DNA of 64,000 nt from Acidobacteria subdivision 2 bacterium RH1 MAG20 (GCA_002197545.1 NFUO01000112.1:1-64000), one strand, 5' to 3'. Numbered from the stretch's first letter, positions 45,710-55,061 are shown. The notes: a model not told the origin generated them from the letters alone. Numbers and translations are program-made.

Positions 45710-45788
45710 GGGCCTTCGGCCCTTAGTGCCAAAGGCATCGCAACCCCAGGGCTACGCCCTGGGCTGGTATAGCACGCGCCGTTGGCGC
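45710..45788. repeat. Three consecutive stem-loops with 3-base loops
   Basis: GGGCC-TTC-GGCCC (45710-45722), CCCAGGGC-TAC-GCCCTGGG (45745-45763) and GCGCC-GTT-GGCGC (45776-45788). Related sequence occurs at 50503-50660. Located between the first permease gene and the second PadR gene. Confidence 0.85.
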
Positions 45789-45870
45789 TTCAAGGTGAGC
45801 CCGTTGCCCGGATACATGGTTCAGCTTTGGTTTCTGGATAACTTCTAAGAAGATTTCCTCGACTCAACCC

Positions 45871-45915
45871 TTGACATTCGACAGGGGATAGGCGCATTCT
45901 CTTGTTGAATGTCGA
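45871..45915. promoter_or_regulatory. Promoter and inverted-repeat region of second PadR gene
   Basis: TTGACATTCGACA (45871-45883) and TGTTGAATGTCGA (45903-45915) are near-inverted repeats (11 of 13). The first contains a consensus -35 (TTGACA). The second lies just before the ATG at 45923. They may be PadR sites, but differ from the first palindrome. Confidence 0.5.
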
Positions 45916-45922
45916 GGGGAGA

Positions 45923-46252
45923 ATGCTGCCGGCCACCGATCTTCTACAGGGAACGCTCGATCTACTCATCCTGAAGACGCTCGCTCTTGAGCCGCAGCAC
46001 GGATGGGGGATTGGGCAACGCATCCAGCAAGCATCGAACGATGCGCTGTTGATCGGGCAAGGCTCTCTCTATCCTGCTCTGCACAGGCTGGAGTACAAAG
46101 GCTGGATTCAAGCTGAGTGGGGGGCCTCCGAGAATAACCGCAAAGCAAAGTTTTACTCCCTGACGAAGACAGGCCAGAAGCAGCTGGCCTCCGAATTGAA
46201 AGACTGGGAGCGCCTGACAATCGCAATCGCACTTGTGCTCAAGCAGGTTTAG
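45923..46252 (+). CDS. PadR family transcriptional regulator (second)
   Basis: A 109-residue winged-helix regulator. LLQGTLDLLILKTLALEPQHGWGIG is close to the first PadR, and GSLYPALHRLEYKGWIQAEW and KFYSLTKTGQKQL match it in order. ATG 45923 follows GAGGGGA; a TTG at 45902 would add seven residues overlapping the inverted repeat. Its stop is 10 bases before the next permease gene. Autoregulation together with that gene is likely. Confidence 0.9.
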   Translation: MLPATDLLQGTLDLLILKTLALEPQHGWGIGQRIQQASNDALLIGQGSLYPALHRLEYKGWIQAEWGASENNRKAKFYSLTKTGQKQLASELKDWERLTIAIALVLKQV

Positions 46253-46262
46253 GAGAGTCGAA

Positions 46263-48929
46263 ATGATCAGAGAATTGCTGACACGGCTTCGTTTTCTGTT
46301 CTTTCGCAAGACACACAGCGAGGTCGATGAAGAGCTGTTGTTCCATCTCGAGCAGCAAACGGAGGTGAACATCGCTGCCGGGATGACACAGCAGAAGGCG
46401 CGACGGCAGGCCGTCATCGCCTTCGGAGGAGTCGAGAGCGCACGGGAGCAATGCAGCGAACAGCGTCCCGGCTACCTCATCGAGACGCTTCTTCAGGACG
46501 TCCGCTACGCTATCCGTGGGTTCCGGCGCAATCCCGTCTTCACCATCACCATCGTTGTGACCCTCATGCTTGGCATCGGTGCCACGACTGCCGTATTCAG
46601 TGTCGTGGATAGGATTCTCTTTCGTAGTCTTCCCTACGCACACGCGGACCGCCTCGTTTCAGTGGGGCTGGTGCAGTCTCTGGAGACGCAGGAGTTCATG
46701 CTGGGCGGTTTTTATTACGACTGGCGGGACAATCAGAAATCCTTTGAGGCAATGACTTCAGAGAATGCTGTGACACACGAATGTGACTTAACGGAACAGA
46801 ATCCTGCACAACTGAGCTGCCCGTTGGTGGAAGCTAATTTTTTGCCTACGCTTGGAGTTTCGCCCGTTCTGGGACGCAATTTTCTTCCGGAAGAAGATCG
46901 CCCAGGCGGCCCGAACGTTGCTCTTATCTCGTATGGCTTATGGCTCACGCACTATAACCGCAATCCCGGCATCCTGAACAAGACGATGGATATCGATGGC
47001 AGTCCGGTCCGAGTAGTTGGTGTGTTGCCGAAAGACTTCGAGATGCCTCGGCTTCAGGCAGCCGATGTGCTGTTTCCCATGGCCGTAGACGAGGCAACCG
47101 ACCGTGCCTCGAATTCCGGGTTGGGAGGGCCAAAGCGGGTCTATGCCCGCTTGAAGCCTGGAGTGAGCATCGAGCAGGCACATGCTGAGCTTGAGCCTCT
47201 GTTTGAACATACGCAGAGCTGGATTCCGGCAGGTCTACGCAAGGACTTCCATCTCAAGGTCCGTTCCCTGCGCGACCGGCAGATGCAGGGCGTCCAAGTG
47301 GAAGCATGGGTGTTGCTGGGAGCTGTACTGGCCGTGCTGCTGATTGCTTGCGCCAATGTGGCGAGTTTGTTGATGGCGCGTGGTGCAGTGAGGCAACGGG
47401 AGCTGGCGGTTCGGTCTGCGCTTGGCGCCAGTCGAGCCCGGCTTGCCCGTCAGGCCTTGACCGAGGCGCTTCTACTGTCCTTTACTGGTGCTGTGGCAGG
47501 ATGCCTTCTTGCAGAGGGACTGCTACATGTGTTCATTGCGATGGCTCCTCCGGGCATTCCTTATCTCGACAAAGCGCAGCTTGATCTACGAATTATCTGT
47601 TTCACCGTCATTCTTTCGCTCGTTTGCGGTGCTCTGTTCGGTCTCGCCACGGCGTTGCAGAGGCCAAGCGGAGAAGCATTGAGTGGGCGCTCTCTTACCT
47701 CTGTCTCCCATGCCTCTGCTCGTCAGTGGCTGGTCGTCGCTCAGATTGCCGCAAGCATGGTCTTACTCACAGGAGCGATGCTGCTGCTGCGAAGCTTCTG
47801 GAATGTGCAGAACCAGCAACTCGGGATGCGTGATGACAACACGCTGACTGTCAAGATAACCCTGGGAGGCCACAACTACCCGAGAGCAGCGAGCAAGATT
47901 GGCTTCTTTCAACAACTGTCAACGCGGCTCCGGTTCGGTCCGGGAGTCAGCGCGGTCTCCGTAAGCGACTCCCTTCCACCCGCTGCTGGCAATGGCGGCG
48001 TGCGGTTTGGCCAGATACTCGTCTCGGGCAGACCGCCTGCCGCCGACGAGACCGGTGCAGTGGTGAGATACCGCTGGGTCTCGCCGGAATACTTCCAGGC
48101 ACTAGACATACCGATTCTGCGCGGCCAAGCCTTCCGCGAAGAAGAACTCAGTTCGAACGACAACCTCGTAGTTCTAAGCCAATCGCTCGCCGCCAGCCTG
48201 TTTCCTGGAAAGAACCCCATCGGCCGGCGATTGAATTTCGATCACGCCAGCAACCCCGAGGCTCCGTGGTACACCGTCGTTGGTGTTGCGGCCAACGTAA
48301 AGAACGGCGGCCTGACCGGTGAGGAAGATCCCGAATACTACAAGCTCAGGCGCAACAAGGCAGAGGATTGGTCTGGGCACGGAGTCTGGGACCAAACCTC
48401 GGTGATCGTAGTGCGAAGTTCGTTGCCTCCAGAGCAGATGGCCCCGTGGATTCGTGCCCAGGTCGCCGCTCTCGACCCCACTCTGCCGGTCGATGTCGCT
48501 ACGCTGCGGCAGAGAGTCAGCAAGTTAGCGGATACGCCGAGATTTCAAACGACTCTCGTCGGATTCTTTGCTGCGATTGGACTGGTACTGGCGGTGATCG
48601 GGCTGTATGGTGTGATCTCTTTTCTGGTAACACAACGCAGGCAGGAGATTGGCGTGCGAATGGCGCTGGGAGCAAGCAGAGGGGATGTCCTGCGCCTGGT
48701 GATGGGCAAGAGCCTGCGGCTGATCATGTTGGGAACAGGGATTGGGCTGCTTGTCGCGCTGGCGTTATCGCGTGTGCTATCGAGCCTGTTGTTCAACATG
48801 AGTCCACACGATCCAGTCACCTTCGGAGGTGTGACGCTGCTGCTGATCTTCGTGGCGCTTGCGGCGACATGGCTCCCAGCCAGGTCCGCTAGTAAGGTAG
48901 ATCCGATTGTAGTTTTACGCTGTGATTAG
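46263..48929 (+). CDS. ADOP-type ABC transporter permease (second)
   Basis: An 888-residue paralogue of the permease at 42986. The soluble prefix has VDEELLFHLEQQTEVNIAAG; the first helix is VFTITIVVTLMLGIGATTAV. The first FtsX core is VLLIACANVASLLMARGA and LAVRSALGASRARL, followed by the central helix AQIAASMVLLTGAMLLLRSF. The C-terminal unit is AIGLVLAVIGLYGVISFLVT, then WLPARSASKVDPIVVLR. No ATPase gene lies close by. AGGAG precedes ATG 46263. The two PadR-ADOP pairs look like a tandem duplication with a repeat-filled spacer between them. Confidence 0.9.
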   Translation: MIRELLTRLRFLFFRKTHSEVDEELLFHLEQQTEVNIAAGMTQQKARRQAVIAFGGVESAREQCSEQRPGYLIETLLQDVRYAIRGFRRNPVFTITIVVTLMLGIGATTAVFSVVDRILFRSLPYAHADRLVSVGLVQSLETQEFMLGGFYYDWRDNQKSFEAMTSENAVTHECDLTEQNPAQLSCPLVEANFLPTLGVSPVLGRNFLPEEDRPGGPNVALISYGLWLTHYNRNPGILNKTMDIDGSPVRVVGVLPKDFEMPRLQAADVLFPMAVDEATDRASNSGLGGPKRVYARLKPGVSIEQAHAELEPLFEHTQSWIPAGLRKDFHLKVRSLRDRQMQGVQVEAWVLLGAVLAVLLIACANVASLLMARGAVRQRELAVRSALGASRARLARQALTEALLLSFTGAVAGCLLAEGLLHVFIAMAPPGIPYLDKAQLDLRIICFTVILSLVCGALFGLATALQRPSGEALSGRSLTSVSHASARQWLVVAQIAASMVLLTGAMLLLRSFWNVQNQQLGMRDDNTLTVKITLGGHNYPRAASKIGFFQQLSTRLRFGPGVSAVSVSDSLPPAAGNGGVRFGQILVSGRPPAADETGAVVRYRWVSPEYFQALDIPILRGQAFREEELSSNDNLVVLSQSLAASLFPGKNPIGRRLNFDHASNPEAPWYTVVGVAANVKNGGLTGEEDPEYYKLRRNKAEDWSGHGVWDQTSVIVVRSSLPPEQMAPWIRAQVAALDPTLPVDVATLRQRVSKLADTPRFQTTLVGFFAAIGLVLAVIGLYGVISFLVTQRRQEIGVRMALGASRGDVLRLVMGKSLRLIMLGTGIGLLVALALSRVLSSLLFNMSPHDPVTFGGVTLLLIFVALAATWLPARSASKVDPIVVLRCD

Positions 48930-49040
48930 GCAAGGATATTGAGTCGCCGGATAAACGATGTGAACTACGCCAGGGTCGCTGGCGAACGCGACGAGGCCGG
49001 GGACCTCGCCGCGCTGTACTCTCGCCAGTCATTGTGTGGC

Positions 49041-50039
49041 TTACTGCCTGACAGTTTCGGTTAGCTGCGAGCGGTTCTCCTTGACGTAGTCGTTCAGGCG
49101 GTCGAAGCTGCTGTTCCAGCCGGTGTTGTGGCCGTCGCGCTGGCCGAGCGAGTCGAAGAAGGCCTGATGGAAGTCCATCCGTGTGCGCTCACTGTCGAGT
49201 TCGATGAAGCGGATGGTGATGAGGGTTTCGCGAGTGGGCTGGTTGCCCTGACCCTCCCAGGCGAAGGTGTAGACGATACGCTCGGGCGGAACGATCTCCT
49301 GGAAGACACCGCCCTGCCAGAGGTCGGGATAGGTCTGGCCCTGGCCGCCCCAGTCGCCGGTCTGATGGAGGCAGGCGCGCCAACTGCCTCCGGGGCGGGC
49401 GTCCTGTTCGAAGTGGGTGGCGGTGAAGCCACGCGGGCTCATCCACTGTTTCGCGTGCTCGGGGTTGCTGAAGGCCTCGTAGACGAGGGCGCGGGGGGCG
49501 TCGAAGATACGGGTGATGGCGAGCTCGTAGAGCGAAGGGGGCGCTGCGAGGGACTTTGCAAGCTGTTGCTCGAAGCGCTGAAGGGTCTGCTGGGCGCCTT
49601 CAACGGCTCCGTGAGAACGGGCGATGTTGAACTCTTCTTCTGATGGGAAGATGGAGTGGAGGGTGACGCGGGTTTGGTCGCCGACCTTGGTGAAGGTGAT
49701 GGTGGCGTGAAAGTGGGGTGGGGTGGTCTCGTCGCCGGCGTGGTGGTCGTAGACGAGGCGTTTGGGCTCGACCACTTCGCGATAGGCGATGGTGTTGGGG
49801 TAGTCGGTGCCGTTGGGGCCGTGCATGATGAAGCGCCAGAAGCCGCCGGGGCGAACATCCATCTGATATGTGGTTGTGGTGAAACCGTTGGGTCCCCACC
49901 AGTTGGAGATATGCTCGGCGTCTGTCCACAGACGGAAGACGACGCTGCGAGGGGCGTTGAAGTCGCGAGTGACGATGAGTTCGCGGCTGGCTGTGTCAGC
50001 GGTGGGGGCGCTAGTGCTTGCGGGGGTTGCTGCGGGCAT
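49041..50039 (-). CDS. Tandem SRPBCC (AHSA1-like) domain protein
   Basis: A 332-residue protein made of two SRPBCC domains in line. The first (about 20-165) has SRELIVTRDFNAPRSVVFRLW and WWGPNGFTTTTYQMDVRPGG. The second (about 173-325) has YELAITRIFDAPRALVYEAF, WMSPRGFTATHFEQDARPGG and MDFHQAFFDSLGQRDGHNTG. A short Ala/Pro/Thr-rich tail precedes the first. AHSA1-like domains bind hydrophobic ligands or act as Hsp90-type co-chaperone modules. Its start lies inside the ArsR gene end, so it is translated with it. Ligand unknown. Confidence 0.88.
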   Translation of the reverse strand: MPAATPASTSAPTADTASRELIVTRDFNAPRSVVFRLWTDAEHISNWWGPNGFTTTTYQMDVRPGGFWRFIMHGPNGTDYPNTIAYREVVEPKRLVYDHHAGDETTPPHFHATITFTKVGDQTRVTLHSIFPSEEEFNIARSHGAVEGAQQTLQRFEQQLAKSLAAPPSLYELAITRIFDAPRALVYEAFSNPEHAKQWMSPRGFTATHFEQDARPGGSWRACLHQTGDWGGQGQTYPDLWQGGVFQEIVPPERIVYTFAWEGQGNQPTRETLITIRFIELDSERTRMDFHQAFFDSLGQRDGHNTGWNSSFDRLNDYVKENRSQLTETVRQ

Positions 50040-50394
50040 GGTTCTTCTCCTTGAGGCTTAATTTGGTCTGCTCAGACTTGAGCTTCTGAAGGTAGTTGTC
50101 GAGGCGATCGAAGCTCTCTTCCCAGAACTTGCGGTAGTAGTCGAGCCACTCGGCTGCGGTTTTGAGCTGGTCGGGATTGAGTTTGCAGGGGCGCCATTGA
50201 GCTTCGCGGCTGCGGGAGATGAGGCCCGCCCTTTCGAGGACCTTGAGATGGCGGGAGATGGCAGGAAGGCTGATGTCAAAGGGCTCGGCGAGCTGGTTGA
50301 CGGAGGTTTCGCCGAGGGCGAGACGCGCGAGAATGGCGCGGCGGGTGGGATCGGCGAGTGCGGCGAAGGTAGTGCTGAGGTAGTCAGTTTCCAT
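50011..50394 (-). CDS. ArsR family transcriptional regulator
   Basis: A 127-residue winged-helix regulator. FAALADPTRRAILARLALGE is the usual opening, LPAISRHLKVLERAGLISRS is the recognition helix, and LDYYRKFWEESFDRLDNYLQ is the C-terminal dimer helix. There is no CxC-type metal site in the recognition helix, which fits the non-metal group commonly paired with SRPBCC proteins. The stop overlaps the start of the SRPBCC gene by 29 bases. It may be self-regulated and controlled by an unknown ligand. Confidence 0.9.
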   Translation of the reverse strand: METDYLSTTFAALADPTRRAILARLALGETSVNQLAEPFDISLPAISRHLKVLERAGLISRSREAQWRPCKLNPDQLKTAAEWLDYYRKFWEESFDRLDNYLQKLKSEQTKLSLKEKNHARSNPRKH

Positions 50395-50502
50395 TTTTGT
50401 AATTAACTCATTTGCTAAATAACTGATGTGTTAATTACAGGAATAGATTCGGATTTGTCAAATATTTTAGTTTTTGTCAGATTACGTTCCGGAGCAGCGA
50501 TA

Positions 50503-50660
50503 GACCGGCCTTCAGCCCTCATTTTTCGGCGTTGATAGACCCATAGGGCTTCACCCCATGCTGGTATAGAGCGCGCCGTTGGCGCTTGTCCCATGCTGGT
50601 GTAGAACGTGCCTCTTGGCGCTTCGTCTTATGCTGGTCTGAAATGCGCTGTTGATGCTTC
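50503..50660. repeat. Degenerate tandem repeat, family of 45710-45788
   Basis: Contains ACCGGCCTTCAGCCC, then three units beginning CATGCTGGTATAGAGCGCGC (50557), CATGCTGGTGTAGAACGTGC (50592) and TATGCTGGTCTGAAATGCGC (50629), each with a GCGCC...GGCGC-like stem in the first copy and decaying ones afterwards. It separates fabF from arsR. The rest of the 346-base gap holds nothing obvious apart from the arsR promoter. Confidence 0.7.
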
Positions 50661-50740
50661 TAACGACGTCGTCTCCACACTCCGAATATGTTGCTACGCC
50701 CTTGTGGAGATGGCGCTTTCTGATGCCGATTTTATTGGAG

Positions 50741-51991
50741 CTACTCGGTCCAGCGCTTGAAGACGAGGGAGCCGTTGGTGCCGCCGAAGCCGAAGGAGTT
50801 GGATAGAGTGTAGTCGATCTTGGCTGCCTGGGGCTTGTTGGGGACGTAGTTTAGGCGGCACTGGGGGTCCAGCTCGACGATGTTCATGGTCGGCGGAGCC
50901 ATTTGGTTAAGCATGGCGAGGATGGTGATGCCAGCTTCAAGGCCGCCCGCGCCGCCGAGGAGGTGGCCGGTCATGGACTTAGTGGAGCTGACGAGCAGGG
51001 TGTGGTTCTTTGCGCGCTCGCCGAAGACGTTTTCGATGGCCTGGGACTCCAGCGCGTCACCCAGCGGGGTCGAAGTGGCGTGGGCGTTGACGTAGTCGAT
51101 CTGGTCGGGCGAGATACCGGCAACTTTGAGTGCGGCGGACATGGCGCGGAAGCAGCCTTCGCCTTCGGGAGCCATGCCGGTCATGTGGAAGGCATCGGCG
51201 GACATGCCATAGCCGATGACCTCGGCGAGGATCTTTGCGCCGCGGGCCTTGGCGAACTCCAGCTCCTCCATGATGAGGATTCCGGCGCCTTCGCCGACGA
51301 CGAAGCCGTCGCGGTCCTTGTCGAAGGGGCGGCAGGCGTGTTCGGGATCGTCGTTCCGTGTTGACAGGGCCTTCATGGCGGCGAACCCGCCGACCCCCAT
51401 GGGAGTGATGGCGGCTTCGGTGCCTCCGGCGATCATGGCGTCGGCGTCGCCGCGCTGGATGATGCGGAAGGCGTCGCCGATGGAGTGGGCGCTGGAGGTG
51501 CAGGCCGTCGCGGTGGCCTCGTTGGGGCCTCGGGCGTTGTAACGGATGCTGACGTGGCCGGCGGCAAGGTTGACGATGGAGCCAGGGATGAAGAAGGGCG
51601 AGATCTTGCGCGGGCCACCAGCCAGCATGGCCGAGTGCTCACGCTCGATGACATCGAATCCGCCGATGCCGGAGCCGATGTGGACGCCGAAGCGGTCACG
51701 GTTGCTCTCGTCGATGACGAGGCCGGAGTGCTTCATAGCTTCGTCGGCGGCGGCGATGGCGAAGTGAATAAAACGGCCCATCTTGCGGGCCTCTTTTTTG
51801 TCGATGAACTGGAGCGGGTCGAAGTCCTTGACCTCGGCCGCGAAGCGGACAGGGTGGCCGGTGAGATCGAAGGCTTTGATCTCAGCCATGCCGCTTTTGC
51901 CCGCAAGCAGGCCAGCCCAGACTTCGGGGGCGGTTTTCCCTACCCCGCAGACAAGACCGAGGCCGGTGACGACGACGCGACGCTGCTCCAT
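50741..51991 (-). CDS. fabF: Beta-ketoacyl-ACP synthase II
   Basis: A 416-residue condensing enzyme that extends acyl-ACP with malonyl-ACP. Catalytic residues are Cys164 in TATACTSSAHS, the His in VNAHATSTPLGD and the His in KSMTGHLLGGAGG. FIDKKEARKMGRF, GVHIGSGIGG and a C-terminal NSFGFGGTNGSLVF are family hallmarks. The length matches FabF. It starts six bases after acpP, so they form an operon, the usual pairing. Confidence 0.96.
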   Translation of the reverse strand: MEQRRVVVTGLGLVCGVGKTAPEVWAGLLAGKSGMAEIKAFDLTGHPVRFAAEVKDFDPLQFIDKKEARKMGRFIHFAIAAADEAMKHSGLVIDESNRDRFGVHIGSGIGGFDVIEREHSAMLAGGPRKISPFFIPGSIVNLAAGHVSIRYNARGPNEATATACTSSAHSIGDAFRIIQRGDADAMIAGGTEAAITPMGVGGFAAMKALSTRNDDPEHACRPFDKDRDGFVVGEGAGILIMEELEFAKARGAKILAEVIGYGMSADAFHMTGMAPEGEGCFRAMSAALKVAGISPDQIDYVNAHATSTPLGDALESQAIENVFGERAKNHTLLVSSTKSMTGHLLGGAGGLEAGITILAMLNQMAPPTMNIVELDPQCRLNYVPNKPQAAKIDYTLSNSFGFGGTNGSLVFKRWTE

Positions 51992-51997
51992 GTTGGT

Positions 51998-52243
51998 TTA
52001 CTTCCCTGCCTTCTGGTGTTTTTCGATGTAATCGACAGCGTCCTTGACGGTCTTGATCTTCTCGGCGTCTTCATCGGGGATCTGGATGTCAAAGGCCTCT
52101 TCGAACTGCATGACGAGTTCGACGACGTCGAGGGAGTCGGCACCAAGGTCTTCCTGAAAGCTGGCGCCGGGGGTGACTTCGGCTTCATCCACTTGGAGTT
52201 GCTCGACGATAATCTGCTTTACTTTTTCATCTACTGCGGCCAT
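51998..52243 (-). CDS. acpP: Acyl carrier protein
   Basis: An 81-residue carrier protein. Ser37 in [15 protein letters not shown] is the site of phosphopantetheine attachment. The acidic character and [18 protein letters not shown] are typical. AGGAG precedes the ATG at 52243; longer frames add an unrelated N-terminus. It is cotranscribed with fabF. Confidence 0.97.
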   Translation of the reverse strand: MAAVDEKVKQIIVEQLQVDEAEVTPGASFQEDLGADSLDVVELVMQFEEAFDIQIPDEDAEKIKTVKDAVDYIEKHQKAGK

Positions 52244-52383
52244 TTGTTTCTCCTGTTTACGTCTGCAATCAAAATTTGGATGGGTGTGCGTAGCCAACAC
52301 CGCCATGCTCAAGAATACTGAGCGCCTAGGAGAGTGTAAAGCAAAGCGGGCGGCGTGTAATGTGGGTATCGAGCCGGACTCCC

Positions 52384-53886
52384 CTATCCGTCGTCGTTCT
52401 CGTCGGCGGAAGCGGCGAGAAGAGGGGCGATGCCGTTGCCCTCTTCAAAGCCGATGAGATTGGAGACAGGGTTGCCGGAGTCGATGCTCGATACATTTTT
52501 GAGAGCCCGGTTGATTGTGGTGGTTTTGCTGTTGATCTCCTGAATAGTCTTCTGAACGGTGCCAACCTGCTTTTCGACCTTGTCCATCAGTGTGCCGAAG
52601 TTGCCGAATTCACTCTTTGTCTTCGAGAGGACGTGCCAGACCTCATCACCCTTTTTCTGGATGGCAAGGGTGTGGAAACCCATCTGGAAACTGGTGAGGA
52701 TGGCCATAAAGGTTGACGGCCCGGCGATGGTGACGCGGCACTGCGACTGAATCTCGGATTGAAGGCCGGGACGACGGACGACCTCGGCGTAGAGGCTTTC
52801 CGTGGGGAGAACCATGATGGCATGGGGCATTGTTGTGGGTGGATCGATGTACTTATCTCCAATGCTCTTGGCCTGGGTGCGGATGGCACGCTCAAAGGCT
52901 TTCCCAGCGTCAGCAATCTCAGATGTTGTTCCATGGTCATAGGCGTGTTCGAGCCGTTCCCAGTCGGACGTTGGAAATTTTGCGTCGATAGGAAGGAGGA
53001 TAAAGCTGGCGTTTTCTCCACTAGGAAATTTGAGGGCGAAATCAACTTTTTCAGCCGTATTACGCTTGATATTCACCTGTTTAAGGTATTGTTCCGGGGA
53101 AAACATTTGTTCAAGCTGTTGTCCGACCAGGAACTCGCCGACTCCACCGCGTCGGCTAACGTTAGATAAGACTTTCTTGAGATCGCCCACGCCCGTGGCC
53201 AGTTCTTTCATTTCGCCCAATCCTTTCTGAACTTCGCCGAGATGGGTCGTTACCTGGCCGAAGGATTCGGTGAGCCGCGTCTGGAGAGTGGCATTGAGCT
53301 TCTCGTCGACGGTCTGACGCATCTTTTCGAGCTCTTTGGAGTTGTCTTCGTTGAGTTTGGTGAGGCGCTCTTCGACAGCGGTGCGGAGCTGGTTCTGCAG
53401 CGTGGTGTTGCTGGCCATCAGCTCGTTGAGCTTGGTGTTGAGGGACTCTCGGAGACTGGTGTGCCTCTCGTTAGTGTCGTTGGTAAAGGCATTGAGACGT
53501 TGAGAGAGAGTTTCGAGCTGCTGCTGGACGGCGGTGCGGAGTTGGTCGTCGGAGGATTTGTTGTCGCTGCGGAAGGCGGCGAGGCCGGTGTTGAGGGTTG
53601 CGCCGAGGGTGGCGATGCTGGCGGTGATCTCGGTGCGGAGGGCGGCGAAGGCGGTCTCGCTGGCCTCACGGGTACGCTGCGCCTCAGCGGCGATGTCGGT
53701 GCGCATCTGGGCGAACCCGTTGCGGATGTGCTCGTCTGCGGCTTGTTGGCGAGCGTCGAGGCGGGTGAGCTGGTCGAGTATTTGGGTAAGGCGTGGGTCC
53801 TGTGCCGGGGCTGCCTGCTTGCGAAGGAGCAGGAAGACTACGGCGAGGAGGGTGACGATCTGGAGGATCAGGAACGGAAGAGGCAT
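52384..53886 (-). CDS. rmuC: DNA recombination protein RmuC
   Basis: A 500-residue protein of the RmuC family (DUF805/PD-(D/E)XK nuclease-like core). An N-terminal hydrophobic helix ([18 protein letters not shown]) is followed by a long coiled coil (about 30-240, rich in QTLRLT, Glu and Ala). The core has [52 protein letters not shown] and [23 protein letters not shown] elements. RmuC limits DNA inversions at short inverted repeats, a point of interest given the repeats in this genome. ATG 53886 is chosen for the hydrophobic start. Confidence 0.9.
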   Translation of the reverse strand: MPLPFLILQIVTLLAVVFLLLRKQAAPAQDPRLTQILDQLTRLDARQQAADEHIRNGFAQMRTDIAAEAQRTREASETAFAALRTEITASIATLGATLNTGLAAFRSDNKSSDDQLRTAVQQQLETLSQRLNAFTNDTNERHTSLRESLNTKLNELMASNTTLQNQLRTAVEERLTKLNEDNSKELEKMRQTVDEKLNATLQTRLTESFGQVTTHLGEVQKGLGEMKELATGVGDLKKVLSNVSRRGGVGEFLVGQQLEQMFSPEQYLKQVNIKRNTAEKVDFALKFPSGENASFILLPIDAKFPTSDWERLEHAYDHGTTSEIADAGKAFERAIRTQAKSIGDKYIDPPTTMPHAIMVLPTESLYAEVVRRPGLQSEIQSQCRVTIAGPSTFMAILTSFQMGFHTLAIQKKGDEVWHVLSKTKSEFGNFGTLMDKVEKQVGTVQKTIQEINSKTTTINRALKNVSSIDSGNPVSNLIGFEEGNGIAPLLAASADENDDG

Positions 53887-53989
53887 TTCGTTTTTCCTTC
53901 GCCAGGATAGCATCTGGCGTGAGATTTATTCCGGGAAATAGGAAGGTGCTCCTATCCTGACAGTTCAGAATGATTTTGAGGAGGATTCT

Positions 53990-54655
53990 ATGCCGATTGC
54001 GAACTACAGTGTGCTGGCGGGCAACCCGGTTTCAGGGAAGGTAGTCACTGAGTCGAGTACGCATTATCAGATCACGATGAATGCGACGGGTGGGCCGTTT
54101 ACCGTAGCGGTGAATATTCAGTCGGTGGATGGGTCTGAGGTTCTGTACGCGATTGAAGAAGGATTTACGCCGCCGGATGAGGCGGGGCTGCTGGCGCTGC
54201 CGATGGGGATGACCGCTCTGAAGAGCGTTCCGGGTGGCTTGACGCTGGATTATGTGCGGTCGCAGGTTGATGGCAAGTCGATGATTACAAGGGAGCAGAT
54301 GACGCTGTTGCCGCAGGTGCGTTCTGAAGGCAGCGAAGAAGAGCGCATGATGAACCGCGTGCGTGCGGCTGCGCTACAGAATGCGGTGGTGACCCTGCTG
54401 AATATGACCATCGCGGACAAGGATGGCGTGATCTATGCGCTTGGGAGTGCGTATGCCGACAAGGGTAAAGTGGATGGGATTCACGATATCCATATGAACC
54501 AGGGCAATCCTGCGAATAACCATGGCGGGGACAATGGCGTTTGGCAGGATGGGGCATTGTTGATTCACCTTCCGTCGAAGTCGGCGTGGACGGCAGTGTT
54601 TATTGCGTTTCAGACGCAGTCGTGGATGACGGATGGGGCGGGGAATCCGGCTTAG
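53990..54655 (+). CDS. DUF2278 family protein
   Basis: A 221-residue protein of the YukJ-like DUF2278 family, with no assigned function. It opens MPIANYSVLAGNPVSG and has FTVAVNIQSVDGSEVLYAI, a conserved-looking GIHDIHMNQGNPANNH and a final WTAVFIAFQTQSW. The Asn/His-rich segment before the end is the family hallmark. There is no signal peptide. It sits alone between rmuC (divergent) and a PadR gene 70 bases downstream. Confidence 0.82.
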   Translation: MPIANYSVLAGNPVSGKVVTESSTHYQITMNATGGPFTVAVNIQSVDGSEVLYAIEEGFTPPDEAGLLALPMGMTALKSVPGGLTLDYVRSQVDGKSMITREQMTLLPQVRSEGSEEERMMNRVRAAALQNAVVTLLNMTIADKDGVIYALGSAYADKGKVDGIHDIHMNQGNPANNHGGDNGVWQDGALLIHLPSKSAWTAVFIAFQTQSWMTDGAGNPA

Positions 54656-54725
54656 AGGCAGTCAGGACGATTTTTCAAAATTGTTGTTGACACATCAGAA
54701 AGATATAAACTACATTGCAGTAATA

Positions 54726-55061
54726 ATGAAGCCGCCAACCTCTCTCGGTGAATTTGAACAAGTCGTCTTATTAGCGGTCTTGCGCCTCGGCGATAACGCT
54801 TATGGCGTGACGATTCGGTCTGAGATCGCCGCATGTACAGGCCGTGAACCTGCTCCGGGAGCGCTCTATACGGCGCTGGACCGCATGGAGGAAAAAGGGA
54901 TTGTACGTTCGCGGTTTGGTGAGGCTACGCCCCAGCGGGGTGGACGGGCGAAACGATACTTCGTGTTGACCAAGGCCGGCCATGCTGCCCTTGTCAGTGC
55001 GCAGCGTGCTTACCAGAGCTTGCTTAATGGTTTGGATCTACTCGGAGGAGCCAATGCGTAG
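54726..55061 (+). CDS. PadR family transcriptional regulator (third)
   Basis: A 111-residue winged-helix regulator of the other PadR subgroup. LGEFEQVVLLAVLRLGDNAYGV is its start, and PAPGALYTALDRMEEKGIVRSRFGE is the recognition region followed by a wing with RGGRAKRYFVLTKAG. ATG 54726 begins at the conserved part; TTGACA at 54687-54692 is a likely -35 element. The stop overlaps the next gene by eight bases. Similar PadR-hypothetical membrane pairs are common in Acidobacteria. Confidence 0.92.
   Translation: MKPPTSLGEFEQVVLLAVLRLGDNAYGVTIRSEIAACTGREPAPGALYTALDRMEEKGIVRSRFGEATPQRGGRAKRYFVLTKAGHAALVSAQRAYQSLLNGLDLLGGANA

Noticed and set aside
50557..50660. CRISPR array
   Set aside because: Only three units, degenerate, with no spacers of constant length and no cas genes.
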